IMG/VR virus record: IMGVR_UViG_3300022939_000017
Coordinates: 1 to 64,000 of that record
Direction: 5' to 3' (one strand)
DNA: 64,000 nucleotides
Source of the DNA: a virus
Below the pieces are notes generated by a model. That model made no database searches, was not told the DNA's origin, and saw only the letters and a list, made by a program, of their open reading frames with translations. Positions 34,204 to 43,101 of this stretch are shown in pieces. The first letter of the stretch is position 1. The number at the start of each line of letters is the position of its first letter. A program made the translations under genes and the position numbers.

Positions 34204-34395
34204 TTATATTGTTAAGTGTGTTAATTTTTCATTTAATCGTTTCATATGTTTACAAGGTGAATGTCTACGAAATTCTCTTGCCTTACAATCACAATCATCG
34301 ATTTTATAATCTGTTACTCTTACTCGATAGTAAGATAACTTACCTGTCTTTTTGTTACGAGAACCCATTTCTCGATAATACCAACTATTTGTCAT
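34204..34395 (-). CDS. SWIM zinc-finger-like small protein
   Basis: 63 aa from the ATG at 34393-34395 (MTNSWYYREMGS). CDCKAREFRRHSPCKHMKRL fits the SWIM zinc-finger pattern C-x-C-x(n)-C-x-H. SWIM fingers mediate DNA or protein binding. Short start preferred because it overlaps the upstream stop by 11 nt, whereas the longer one would run 62 nt into that gene. Confidence 0.65.
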   Translation of the reverse strand: MTNSWYYREMGSRNKKTGKLSYYRVRVTDYKIDDCDCKAREFRRHSPCKHMKRLNEKLTHLTI

Positions 34396-34711
34396 AACCA
34401 ACAAAATTGTAAGGAATTGGTTTAACCAATCCTTGTTTAACTGCATATGGATATTCTTCGTTCAACCAATAGTTTTGAACATTATCCACTTCATCATGTA
34501 TATCTTGGTAAAGGTCATTGATATCATACCCACTACCATACTTAATACCACCACAAAGAACCATTAGTTCATTGAGTTTATTGAAATCGTTTTGGTATTT
34601 AACTATTGATTCGATGATATTTTCTTTCATCATATCAGCAACCTTGTCATTGTAATCATACATTTCTTTTGACCAAGGTTTTGTTACTTTAGGTTTTATT
34701 AGTACTTTCAT
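34385..34711 (-). CDS. Hypothetical 108-aa protein
   Basis: Unrecognised helical protein; MKVLIKPKVTKPWSKEMYDY at the start, then a helix-rich middle (ADMMKENIIESIVKYQNDF) and a tyrosine-rich end. Sits 2 nt after the 90-aa gene. Confidence 0.5.
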   Translation of the reverse strand: MKVLIKPKVTKPWSKEMYDYNDKVADMMKENIIESIVKYQNDFNKLNELMVLCGGIKYGSGYDINDLYQDIHDEVDNVQNYWLNEEYPYAVKQGLVKPIPYNFVGYDK

Positions 34712-34713
34712 AA

Positions 34714-34986
34714 CTATGAATTTAAAGTTAACATTGAAAGAGGAACATTATAAGAACCAAATCCATTTAGAACTTCGATTACAGCCTTAGTTCGGTTAAT
34801 TTTCTTAACTCTACATTGTTTACCATTCAACTTAGGATGGTTAACATTTACATTAGCTCCAATATAAAGTTCATTCTTTATATCCCAAGCTAATTCGGAT
34901 TTTTTAATTTTGATTACTTCAACTACTTTAGAGTTCAACTCTCGTAGTTCTTCAAGGGAAAGGTTTTTTAATTCTGAATAATTCAT
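34714..34986 (-). CDS. Hypothetical 90-aa protein with KOW-like strand
   Basis: N-terminal helix MNYSELKNLSLEELRELNSK, then a beta segment GANVNVNHPKLNGKQCRVKK and RTKAVIEVLNGFGSYNVP that resembles a KOW/SH3-like domain of translation and transcription factors. Function unknown. Class I' promoter 28-69 nt upstream. Confidence 0.52.
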   Translation of the reverse strand: MNYSELKNLSLEELRELNSKVVEVIKIKKSELAWDIKNELYIGANVNVNHPKLNGKQCRVKKINRTKAVIEVLNGFGSYNVPLSMLTLNS

Positions 34987-35013
34987 ATCTTTTATCTTTT
35001 AATGGTTTAACTT

Positions 35014-35055
35014 ATTTACATAGTAAATATACGAAAAATATTTCATATATCCAAG
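35014..35055 (-). promoter_or_regulatory. Class I' promoter with inverted repeat
   Basis: Minus strand CTTG, 20 nt ending TTTTTCG, TATATTTAC running into ATTTAC-N3-GTAAAT (35014-35028). Second of three copies. Confidence 0.7.
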
Positions 35056-35072
35056 CATTTTTTTACTTTTTT

Positions 35073-35303
35073 TTAAAGAAATTGATAATTGTATTGATAT
35101 CCACAATCATCATCATACCACTCATCTTCTTTAACCTGATTTAAAGGATTTAGGATTTCGTTTAACTTATCAACATCAACTTGTTTCCAATATCCAAATC
35201 GAAGATAGATTGGATTTCCACCGCCAAAGGTTTGACCTACTTCGAACTCACCAATTTCATTGTTGATTTTTTCAAGGGTTTTAAAATCAATTTTATTTCT
35301 CAT
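35073..35303 (-). CDS. Hypothetical 76-aa protein
   Basis: Unrecognised. MRNKIDFKTLEKINNEIGEF, a glycine-rich turn GQTFGGGNPIYLRFGYWK, and a very acidic end EWYDDDCGYQYNYQFL. Follows the 118-aa gene by 12 nt. Confidence 0.5.
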   Translation of the reverse strand: MRNKIDFKTLEKINNEIGEFEVGQTFGGGNPIYLRFGYWKQVDVDKLNEILNPLNQVKEDEWYDDDCGYQYNYQFL

Positions 35304-35315
35304 ATCTTTTAGGGT

Positions 35316-35672
35316 TTAAATTCCACTTTCCATTCGTTGAACCTTATTGTGATGTTCAGCCTCTGAATACTCCACTATCGAAAGTACAGGATTGAACTTA
35401 GTCATCAACTTACCACTAGCGAATCGCCAGATTACATTATCAATGAAATCTTTTATCATAAATGTTCCATCAGAAGAACCAAATCCTTGGTCCTCATCCC
35501 AATCGTTTGTCCATTCAGTAGCAACTTCAGTTGCAATATCCAATAAATCCCATTGGTGGATTTTTAAATCACCAATCATTTTGGTGAAACCATTAACTCG
35601 ATGAGAGTTGAAAAGAAGGGTTGTGGGGTCAATCAAATAATTCATACTTTTAAGGTTTATATTATCACTCAT
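35316..35672 (-). CDS. Hypothetical 118-aa protein
   Basis: Unrecognised. Contains ATEVATEWTNDWDEDQGFGSSD and ASGKLMTKFNPVLSIVEYSEA. Its ATG lies at the edge of the inverted repeat of the class I' promoter, 8 nt past the -7 box, so its transcript may be leaderless and the repeat could act on transcription or translation. Confidence 0.5.
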   Translation of the reverse strand: MSDNINLKSMNYLIDPTTLLFNSHRVNGFTKMIGDLKIHQWDLLDIATEVATEWTNDWDEDQGFGSSDGTFMIKDFIDNVIWRFASGKLMTKFNPVLSIVEYSEAEHHNKVQRMESGI

Positions 35673-35712
35673 TTACATAGTAAATATACGAAAAAAAGTT
35701 GAAATGACCAAG
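35671..35712 (-). promoter_or_regulatory. Class I' promoter with inverted repeat
   Basis: Minus strand CTTG, 20 nt ending TTTTTTCG, TATATTTAC, then ATTTAC-N3-GTAAAT (35671-35685) overlapping the start codon at 35672. Third copy. Confidence 0.7.
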
Positions 35713-35723
35713 CAAAAAGTGAA

Positions 35724-36410
35724 TTATTTTTGCAAAAAATTAAATATTTTTTTAGCTAATTTTTCATGACCTTCTTGTGATAAATGAAAATCACCATTAT
35801 CGTGAATATTATTTTCTGTAAGTTTGTTTTCTAAAGACCAATTCATAATATTTGATAGTTCATTTGGTATGTACTTATCAAATGGTGATTTAATTTCTGG
35901 CCATGCTAACATTTGAAAATCAACATTTTTAATCGATGAAGAAATAAGTTTTAAAATTGAATAAGTTGAAAATATATCATCAAACATTATATAGTGTTCA
36001 CCAGATAATCGTGCTCCATATGTATCCGAAAATTGTGTAAACTCATCATCTCTATTATCATCATCTCTATTAAACATACCAGGTAGAATATGTATAATAT
36101 TATCAACCTTACCCCAATTACCTTCTAAATAAAATTCAGAATCACTTCTTTTATCTAAAAGTTCAAAAGATTTTCTATGATAATCTGTAAGTTGGAATAG
36201 TATTAATGAGTTTTTTCGTATTTCTTCATTTAAAAAAGCAGTAATTAAAGATTTTCTTAAAAATTCATTTCCTGCACTATTTCTTGAATAATCAAATATT
36301 TCAGATATATTCAACTCATGGGCCACTATGCGAGAAAATGGGATGTTTTGTCCTTTATGAGAAGTACCAGATGAATGAGAACATCCAAATATATAAATGT
36401 TTGAGTACAT
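35724..36410 (-). CDS. SGNH/GDSL-type hydrolase
   Basis: 228 aa. IYIFGCSHSSGTSHKG (6-21) is a block I with nucleophile Ser11; the end DNGDFHLSQEGHEKLAKKI (about 203-221) has Asp-x-x-His and a further His, the block V dyad. NSAGNEFLRKSL may be block III. Members de-acylate or esterify sugars and lipids; the substrate is unknown. Start coupled to the dioxygenase stop as TAATG. Together the pair could modify a virion or cell-surface component (inference). Confidence 0.72.
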   Translation of the reverse strand: MYSNIYIFGCSHSSGTSHKGQNIPFSRIVAHELNISEIFDYSRNSAGNEFLRKSLITAFLNEEIRKNSLILFQLTDYHRKSFELLDKRSDSEFYLEGNWGKVDNIIHILPGMFNRDDDNRDDEFTQFSDTYGARLSGEHYIMFDDIFSTYSILKLISSSIKNVDFQMLAWPEIKSPFDKYIPNELSNIMNWSLENKLTENNIHDNGDFHLSQEGHEKLAKKIFNFLQK

Positions 36411-37162
36411 TATATTTTTGCTGAACCAACATCAATTGGTTCTCTTTTCATATGATTACCTGTTGAGAAATCTGAACCTTCTTTTACATATCCTGTTAAG
36501 AATGCTTTTCTAAATCTTGTAGAATTGTTAGCTTCAGACCCATGCACTACATTAGAATGCAATAATGCTACTTGACCTTTTCGTAGATACCCATCTATTT
36601 TTTTAAAACCATGGTCTGGTGGTAATACACAAGGTTTTCCTCTTTCGTTTTTCCAATTCTTTGGATTTGATTTTGTTCTTTCATCATCAATTTCAATAGG
36701 CAATCTTCCTAATAAGTGAGAACCTTCTAAATACCAAACAGAACCATTGTTAGGGTCATGGTTATCAAAAGCAAGAGAAATATTTACAATTTCATTTCTA
36801 TTACATTGGGTATAAAATATATTTTGGTGTTGGTCTCTACCTAATTGTCCTGGTGGTTTAAAATAAGCCCATGTTTGTACAGCAAATATTTTACCTTGCA
36901 TTAAAAATTCACAAGCTTCTATAATTTTAGGATGTTTCATTAATTCAGAAAGTTTATCTGAATCTTTATGTGGATACATATATGGGTCATATTCTCCCCA
37001 CTGTCCATCTGTATCATTTTCTTGTCTTTGGACTCTGATTCGTTCTAATTCCTCAGCATAAAAATCTACTTCTTCCTCTGTTAATAGATTTAAAATAGAT
37101 ACTCCTTTGTATCTCCAATCAAAAAGTAGTTGTTGTTTTTCTTCGTGTGATAAATAACCCAT
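36410..37162 (-). CDS. Phytanoyl-CoA dioxygenase-like (PhyH) 2OG-Fe(II) oxygenase
   Basis: 250 aa. Iron motif in LGRDQHQNIFYTQ: His112 with Asn114 where Asp is normal. NEIVNISLAFDNHDPNNGSVWYLEGSHLLG is the PhyH core, and LLHSNVVHGSEANNSTRFRKAFL provides the distal His and the 2OG-binding Arg. PhyH enzymes hydroxylate diverse small molecules. The Asn at the Asp position may weaken or alter iron binding, as in halogenases that lack the carboxylate, so activity is open. Confidence 0.78.
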   Translation of the reverse strand: MGYLSHEEKQQLLFDWRYKGVSILNLLTEEEVDFYAEELERIRVQRQENDTDGQWGEYDPYMYPHKDSDKLSELMKHPKIIEACEFLMQGKIFAVQTWAYFKPPGQLGRDQHQNIFYTQCNRNEIVNISLAFDNHDPNNGSVWYLEGSHLLGRLPIEIDDERTKSNPKNWKNERGKPCVLPPDHGFKKIDGYLRKGQVALLHSNVVHGSEANNSTRFRKAFLTGYVKEGSDFSTGNHMKREPIDVGSAKI

Positions 37163-37194
37163 GTAACCTAATTTTTAGTTTATATCTATATATA

Positions 37195-37590
37195 TTACGA
37201 TTTGTAAAATTGTAATAAATTTGGTAAGTATAATTTTAAATTTGGAATTTCTTTTGATAAAAGTTGTATTGCTATTCTATTTGATTCTGATACTGATTTA
37301 TCAAGAATATTTCCCTTATCATCATATTGTGTTTCTTTAGGTCCTTTTATTCTCCAATCTAAACTTACTACTCTATAAAATGGATTTGTTAGATAGTTAC
37401 TAAATTGAATTGAATTTATCTCATAAATAGGAGAACCTTTATCATTTGATTTTTGACAAAAAAACCGCGTTATATATCCTCTTGTATAATCAATTTCATT
37501 TGGAGTAGGTATATGAGTTTTTACTCTTATCCTATTAAAAGAGTGTTTTTGATTTGTCAACTCATTATATTTATCTACTATATTTTTCAT
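37195..37590 (-). CDS. Hypothetical 131-aa protein, tail-region
   Basis: Unrecognised. NRIRVKTHIPTPNEIDYTRG, FFCQKSNDKGSPIYEINSIQF and YRVVSLDWRIKGPKETQYD. Its start overlaps the stop of the 801-aa tail protein as TAATG, so it is likely made with it and may be a base-plate or tail accessory protein. Confidence 0.55.
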   Translation of the reverse strand: MKNIVDKYNELTNQKHSFNRIRVKTHIPTPNEIDYTRGYITRFFCQKSNDKGSPIYEINSIQFSNYLTNPFYRVVSLDWRIKGPKETQYDDKGNILDKSVSESNRIAIQLLSKEIPNLKLYLPNLLQFYKS

Positions 37591-39995
37591 TATGAGAAAT
37601 TTCTTAACTTTCCTTTAACTTTAGTTTTCCATAAACCACCCCCAAGTTCGTGTCCTACTTCTACCACTTGAAAGGCACTTTGTTTAAATTTCGCAGGTAA
37701 ATCTTTTATCTTAAATATTTGACCTGTTACAATTCCTGTTATTCCAAATGTTTCAAATTCAAAACTTATTGGAATAAGTACATTTGTAGATGATTCAGTT
37801 GTTGCTTTTGATAATAATTTAAATAAAGCTCTATCAGTCCAACCAGCTACCAGTAAAACGGATTCCGCTTCTGCATTCGCAGTATTAAAATTTATCCAAG
37901 TACTTCCTTCGGTAATATCATAATCACCATTTCTATCTTTTACTCCAGTAATTACTTTTCCATATTGTAAAAATAATTCAAAATTAGCTTTTCTTATTTC
38001 ATCCTCATCTGGTGTTTCTTCTTCATCACCTGTTTCATCAGCTGGTTCTTTTTCAGGTTTAAATGAATTTAAAATTGATAAGACAGGGTCTTGTTCTACA
38101 TTGAAAATATTTGATAACTTTACATTAGTTGCACCATCACTATTCGTATTAACACTCGTTGAATTTCTTTGACCTATTATTGAATTTTTCATCGCAGCTG
38201 GTAAATCCATATCAAAGTTTGAAGTTAAAAATGGTGTGTCTACTCCACTTGACACAAATTTAGGACATTCATCAAATAAACTTCTATCAGGTGAACAAAG
38301 TGTATTATCATAAACTTCAAGTTGATTATCTGCATCTTGTTTATTAGGAGTTTGAGCTATTTCAAAATACCAATAATTATCAACTGCGGATGCAATACCA
38401 TTTAAAAGTTCTAAATATATATCTTTTATAACAACATTATTTCTTCCCAATACTTCACAGAAAAATTCAAAATTAACAAACAAGTCTTTTAAATATCCGT
38501 AAGTATGTGCTTCAAAATCTTGAGTTATTGTACCATCTGGCCATTTATATTCATTTAAGGGTTTGACCTGTGGAAAACACATATCATCCTCTATGTCAAA
38601 TTGGTCTAAATCCGCAGTTTCTTCAGGTACTCCATTTTTTATCGAAAGAAATGGTGAATTTCCTTCAACCTCCGATGTTGATGATAATGCCTTTATCAAA
38701 TCAAATGCAGGTGTATTTCTATTTGGTATAAATACTTTAGAAACATCAGTAGAAAACATATGTTTAAATCCTCTACACAATGTGTAATTGGTTTCTATTT
38801 TAAAATTCATAGGTTTTACACCAGAACAAGGTGGTGCGTTATCTGTACGCTCTGTTAAATCTACTGCATAAGAATTTAAAATTTCAAAAGCAAGTTCTAA
38901 TCTTATAAAACTCGAAGTATCAAAAATTTGGATACCTGATGGAATTTTAGCATTATAATCATTTTTTTTAGAATTTATACTTTGTCCTTCTAATTTTTCT
39001 GTTAAAGTTTCTCGGATTTTTTCATCCATATTAATAAAATTACCTTTATGGGCCCAACCCTTTCCCCTACTATCTTTACCCACAGTCAATAAATTTTTAA
39101 CTTTTTGTGTTTGTTTTTCTTGAGGTAATCTATTAAACATTTGCATAAAAAGAGAACGGCCAATAAAATAATCAATTCCTTTAGCATAAAACCGTTGTTG
39201 TGCTTTAATTTTTGATTTTGAAAATTTTAATCCTCCTTTTGGTTTGTTATCCGCATCAACATCACCACCTTTATGTTGTTGTAAAAATGCTGGTATTTCT
39301 CCTATTGTTGTAAGTTCAACATCTAATATATAAGTTTCACCCTCTGAATTTTTTAAACCACTCTTGGTTATAAAACCAAGATATCCACTATATTTGTAAT
39401 CTGAGTTTTGTTCCTTTTCTTTAACATGAATAAAATTATTATACTTTGCCATTTCACATGCACCATTACTAAGAGTTAAAGATGCCTTTTGTTGAAGTGA
39501 TTTTGGGTGATTCCAACCATATTCAACTAATACTGTATATCCTGGTTCTGCAAAGTATTTCTGAAGTGTTTCAGCTTGTTTTAATGTAAAGGCCTTGATA
39601 GAAAAATTAGTTTTTCTTGATAATCCACCTGCACCAAATGTTAAACTTAAAGCATCAATTGTAGGTGATGGTCTAAATATTCTATCTGTTTCAGGTGTTC
39701 TTTGAACTGAATATGATTCTTTTTTACCAGCCTTTGTTGTTGTAACTGATTCTGAAAATGCATAAACATTGTTTCCTCCAAAATCTACACCAACTCTACC
39801 AGATTTACCACTATCACCGTAAGTATCCACAAAGGCATTTGATGAATTAATAGATTCAAGTATCAATCCATTATTATAAGCAGATGCAATTCTTAACCAC
39901 GGCATATATTCACTTACTTCTCTATTATTACCGCTTCGGTCGTTTAATAGTTTAGTAACACCTGGTTCGAAATTTGATAAGTTTGGAAATAACAT
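37590..39995 (-). CDS. Large tail/base-plate protein, 801 aa
   Basis: No exact T4 counterpart recognised. Residues about 110-230 (LTFGAGGLSRKTNFSIKAFT, LQKYFAEPGYTVLVEYGWNH, SGYLGFITKSG) look like a hub-type beta-domain; AAAA-like low-complexity follows; acidic linker PADETGDEEETPDEDE near 655. The C-terminal 100 residues (FEFETFGITGIVTGQIFKIKDLPAKFK, FQVVEVGHELGGGLWKTKVKG) resemble the end of phage late-control/hub proteins, which is the best clue to a base-plate hub role. Operon mates gp53-like and tape-measure genes support it. Confidence 0.65.
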   Translation of the reverse strand: MLFPNLSNFEPGVTKLLNDRSGNNREVSEYMPWLRIASAYNNGLILESINSSNAFVDTYGDSGKSGRVGVDFGGNNVYAFSESVTTTKAGKKESYSVQRTPETDRIFRPSPTIDALSLTFGAGGLSRKTNFSIKAFTLKQAETLQKYFAEPGYTVLVEYGWNHPKSLQQKASLTLSNGACEMAKYNNFIHVKEKEQNSDYKYSGYLGFITKSGLKNSEGETYILDVELTTIGEIPAFLQQHKGGDVDADNKPKGGLKFSKSKIKAQQRFYAKGIDYFIGRSLFMQMFNRLPQEKQTQKVKNLLTVGKDSRGKGWAHKGNFINMDEKIRETLTEKLEGQSINSKKNDYNAKIPSGIQIFDTSSFIRLELAFEILNSYAVDLTERTDNAPPCSGVKPMNFKIETNYTLCRGFKHMFSTDVSKVFIPNRNTPAFDLIKALSSTSEVEGNSPFLSIKNGVPEETADLDQFDIEDDMCFPQVKPLNEYKWPDGTITQDFEAHTYGYLKDLFVNFEFFCEVLGRNNVVIKDIYLELLNGIASAVDNYWYFEIAQTPNKQDADNQLEVYDNTLCSPDRSLFDECPKFVSSGVDTPFLTSNFDMDLPAAMKNSIIGQRNSTSVNTNSDGATNVKLSNIFNVEQDPVLSILNSFKPEKEPADETGDEEETPDEDEIRKANFELFLQYGKVITGVKDRNGDYDITEGSTWINFNTANAEAESVLLVAGWTDRALFKLLSKATTESSTNVLIPISFEFETFGITGIVTGQIFKIKDLPAKFKQSAFQVVEVGHELGGGLWKTKVKGKLRNFS

Positions 39996-39997
39996 AA

Positions 39998-40288
39998 TTA
40001 TTTATTAAAATTATTTATAATTTCTAAATAGTCTTTAGGTATTCTAAGAATAGTACCATCTTCAAATGCAAATGGAGCATCGTGTATATTGTTTGCCGCT
40101 AATATAATCCAATGTAATGAAGAATCTCCATAGAACTGATTTGCAAGAGTATCTAATCTATCTCCTGTTTGAGTAACGATATAGATATCATTATCCTTTA
40201 ATGGAATATTTGGATATATCTTTGATTTATATACCTCTCTACCATCTTTGAGTTTTTGAGTTTTGTTATTTGAATATCTACTTGCCAT
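39998..40288 (-). CDS. LysM-containing base-plate wedge protein (gp53-like)
   Basis: 96 aa. NDIYIVTQTGDRLDTLANQFYG then SLHWIILAANNIHDAPFAFEDGTILRIP is a LysM-like module as in gp53-type base-plate and tail X proteins. MASRYSNNKTQKLKDGREVYKS precedes it. Begins 8 nt after the 933-aa gene. Wedge assembly role is from family knowledge. Confidence 0.78.
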   Translation of the reverse strand: MASRYSNNKTQKLKDGREVYKSKIYPNIPLKDNDIYIVTQTGDRLDTLANQFYGDSSLHWIILAANNIHDAPFAFEDGTILRIPKDYLEIINNFNK

Positions 40289-40296
40289 AATTTATA

Positions 40297-43098
40297 TTAT
40301 CCTACTTTATATACTCCACCGTTAGCCTTTCTATTAGCTTCTCTTTCTTCTCTTTTCTGTTTGAGCTCTTGTGCCTTTATTTTATCTCTTTCTTCTTTTT
40401 TCTTTAAGTTTTCTTCTCTTTGTTTTTTTAGTTTTTCTTCTCTTTCTTTTGCTCTTCGTTCTTTTTCTAATCTAATGTTTTCTTCTTTTTCTAATCTTGC
40501 ATCTTCTGCATCTCTTGCTAATTGTAAAGCATCAGGTTGAGTACCAATTGGGTCATCTATATTCTGTTTTACCCAATCAAGATATTTTTTATTTCCGATT
40601 ATTTCACCAGTAGCTGCATTATATAATCCTGTTTGATAACAAACATATTCATATTCAGTCCCTCTAACTTCATTTACTTTTTTATAATAATATCCAACAT
40701 TACCATCTATATCTGTTACTTTTCTAACATCTTTTGGATTTCTATATTTTATTTCTCCAATGGCCCAATCTTCAACTCCTTGAGATTTCAATTCTTCTGC
40801 CTTTTTATCAGCATCACTTAAAACTTTAGATTCTGTTGTTTCTTTTGTTTGTTCTTTTCCTGTATCCTTTGGTGTATCAGTTGATTCTTTACCAGTATTT
40901 AAAGATTTAGGAGTAGAATTAGTACCTGAATTGTTATTTTCTTTAGAATTTTGTTCATCTTGTACAATTCCTCTATTATCTACTTTAGGTGGTGATTTGG
41001 AGAAACTATCAGAATTAGCAGATGAACCACCTCCTATATTAGAAGTACCTCCACCTGTTTGTGAATCTCCACTAAATGAACCTCCTTGAGCCCCTCTTTT
41101 TTCATTTACAAGTTTAATAGCCTCATCACTTCTCTTATATGAATATAAAGTTTGTTCATCTCCAACTTGTTCAATAAATTTAAAAGTAATTGAAACATCC
41201 ACTAACTTTGGTAATTGCAATCCATCTATATCAATTTCCCAATTACTATTATCTGGAACTGTGTATGAAAGTGATTCTATAAATGATGTTTTATTATTAT
41301 ACATATCTCCTAACCTAAATTCGATAATTGGTGGATTTGCATATTTTATATCATTATGAGTTGATATTTTTGGATATGCTTGTTTTGATAAAAATTCAAT
41401 TTTTTGCCACATAGTAGCCAACTCAGTAGGATTGTAACAAAACATTTGAAGTGTAAGTGCTAAGTTACGCTCTACCCCATCGTATGTATAAAAACTAAAA
41501 GGATTTCCAAAAAATTTAGATGTACTCCATTGTGGTGAAACTGTTTCTGTTATACCAGTTACACTTGTTCTGAAATGTACAGATTTTCCTCCTTTTGGTT
41601 GTATCCAAAACGGAATTAAATCTAATCTTTCTAATTCTTCAGTATTACCAGTTAATCCTTCAGAGTTTATCCTATCTCCACCATTTGTAATCCCATATAA
41701 GGATTCCATATTTTCAGAAGTACCACTTTCACCACTATTCTTTGGATATTTATTTTCAGAAGTATATGGATTTTTTGAATACCCCTTTAATCTAAAAAAC
41801 TTACTTTCTCTTGAACTTGCATTTTGTGGTAATACACTTAAATCTATTCTTGTGAAATTACCACTTTGGTCATCATCTGTTGCTTCTTCTCTAACAATAT
41901 CAGAATATTTTAATTCATTTGAATAGTTAGTGTTGGTAGATTTACCTTCTCCTAATTTTTTATTGTTTTCTTGTGATAAATCTGTTTTTCTTTGTAATTC
42001 ATTTTCAGTTTCTGCAGTTGGAGTTTGTATATCTGTATCTACACTCTCTTCTGTAATGTAAGTATCTGTATATGATGTATATGTAGAATTAGGTGAATAA
42101 TTTCTTTGATTATTTGAACTTATACTATCACCAAGAGTTTTTTTCTTATTTAATTTTTCAGCAACATCCTTTTTTAAATCTACCTCTTTTTCTGAATCAG
42201 GAAGTGATAGTTGTGTTTCTCTACTATCATTTTCTGTAAATGGTAAATTAACAGTTGAATATTTTTCTGTATCTGTATATTCAATAGAAGGAGTTACTTT
42301 TCCTACTTGTTTATTTTTATTGAGTAAATTTTTTGTTTTACTTTTTAACTCATCAATTTTATCTGTTGCTTGAGATTCTAAAAGTTGAAGTTTATCGTTC
42401 TCAGGTTCATTATATTGATTATTTCTAATTGTAGTTGAATATGGATTTACAGAAGAATATTCATACGAACCATTTGTTGGTTCATTTTCTCCTAATCCAG
42501 CAGGTGAACCAAATAGTTTATCTCTTAACTTATCTTTAACAAGTGAAATACCCTGTCCTAAGATATTTCTACCGATAGTTCTAAAATTACCACCACCAGT
42601 TTGTTTTAAGAATTTTCCAAATTCAGTTCCATTAGCATCATTTCTTATTTTACCAAGAGTAATCATTGTATCAGGTTCAATTCCGGCCTGTAAACCTCCA
42701 TGACCATCAACATAAGTTGGAATCATTGCATTGGGAATACCTAATCGAGAATTAATACCATCTCTTGCTTGATTTAAAGAAGTTACTTTGCCACCAAATA
42801 CAAATTTACCAAACTTACCTTCTGTGATTTTCCCTAAACCTTGTCCAATTAACCCACCATCACCGGCAGAACCACCAGTTGCCTGTTTCATCTTCTCAAC
42901 TGATGATGTACTTCTATTAGCAATTCTTACAGATTCATTACCATATATTAAAGGATTATTTAATTCTACTGCAGACTTAATTCTAATACCTGTTGCTTCT
43001 TGTTCAATAACAGTATCCTTATCAGGCTTTACTGAGGTATAATTAGTACCAAAAACCCAATTTGATTGTCCTTCGTATATTTCCTTTAATGTTGGCAT
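40297..43098 (-). CDS. Large tail/base-plate protein with low-complexity linkers, 933 aa
   Basis: Three regions: 1-200, glycine-rich globular; 210-470, Ser/Asn/Glu/Lys-rich disordered (many SxNxxxY and TDTxxET units); 500-660, a compact domain with SVHFRTSVTGITETVSPQWS, KFFGNPFSFYTYDGVERNLAL and WEIDIDGLQLPKLVDVSITFKF, resembling the tail-tube initiator/base-plate domain of myoviruses (gp48/gp54-like). C-terminal 90 residues are a very charged helix rich in EEK and REE, probably coiled coil. Function assigned from context and the central domain only. Confidence 0.6.
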   Translation of the reverse strand: MPTLKEIYEGQSNWVFGTNYTSVKPDKDTVIEQEATGIRIKSAVELNNPLIYGNESVRIANRSTSSVEKMKQATGGSAGDGGLIGQGLGKITEGKFGKFVFGGKVTSLNQARDGINSRLGIPNAMIPTYVDGHGGLQAGIEPDTMITLGKIRNDANGTEFGKFLKQTGGGNFRTIGRNILGQGISLVKDKLRDKLFGSPAGLGENEPTNGSYEYSSVNPYSTTIRNNQYNEPENDKLQLLESQATDKIDELKSKTKNLLNKNKQVGKVTPSIEYTDTEKYSTVNLPFTENDSRETQLSLPDSEKEVDLKKDVAEKLNKKKTLGDSISSNNQRNYSPNSTYTSYTDTYITEESVDTDIQTPTAETENELQRKTDLSQENNKKLGEGKSTNTNYSNELKYSDIVREEATDDDQSGNFTRIDLSVLPQNASSRESKFFRLKGYSKNPYTSENKYPKNSGESGTSENMESLYGITNGGDRINSEGLTGNTEELERLDLIPFWIQPKGGKSVHFRTSVTGITETVSPQWSTSKFFGNPFSFYTYDGVERNLALTLQMFCYNPTELATMWQKIEFLSKQAYPKISTHNDIKYANPPIIEFRLGDMYNNKTSFIESLSYTVPDNSNWEIDIDGLQLPKLVDVSITFKFIEQVGDEQTLYSYKRSDEAIKLVNEKRGAQGGSFSGDSQTGGGTSNIGGGSSANSDSFSKSPPKVDNRGIVQDEQNSKENNNSGTNSTPKSLNTGKESTDTPKDTGKEQTKETTESKVLSDADKKAEELKSQGVEDWAIGEIKYRNPKDVRKVTDIDGNVGYYYKKVNEVRGTEYEYVCYQTGLYNAATGEIIGNKKYLDWVKQNIDDPIGTQPDALQLARDAEDARLEKEENIRLEKERRAKEREEKLKKQREENLKKKEERDKIKAQELKQKREEREANRKANGGVYKVG

Positions 43099-43101
43099 AT
43101 A

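Noticed and set aside
37172-37192. Class II-like promoter before the PhyH-type gene
   Set aside because: The minus strand has TATATATAGATATAA, which departs from the TATATTTATA core at several positions; too weak to list.
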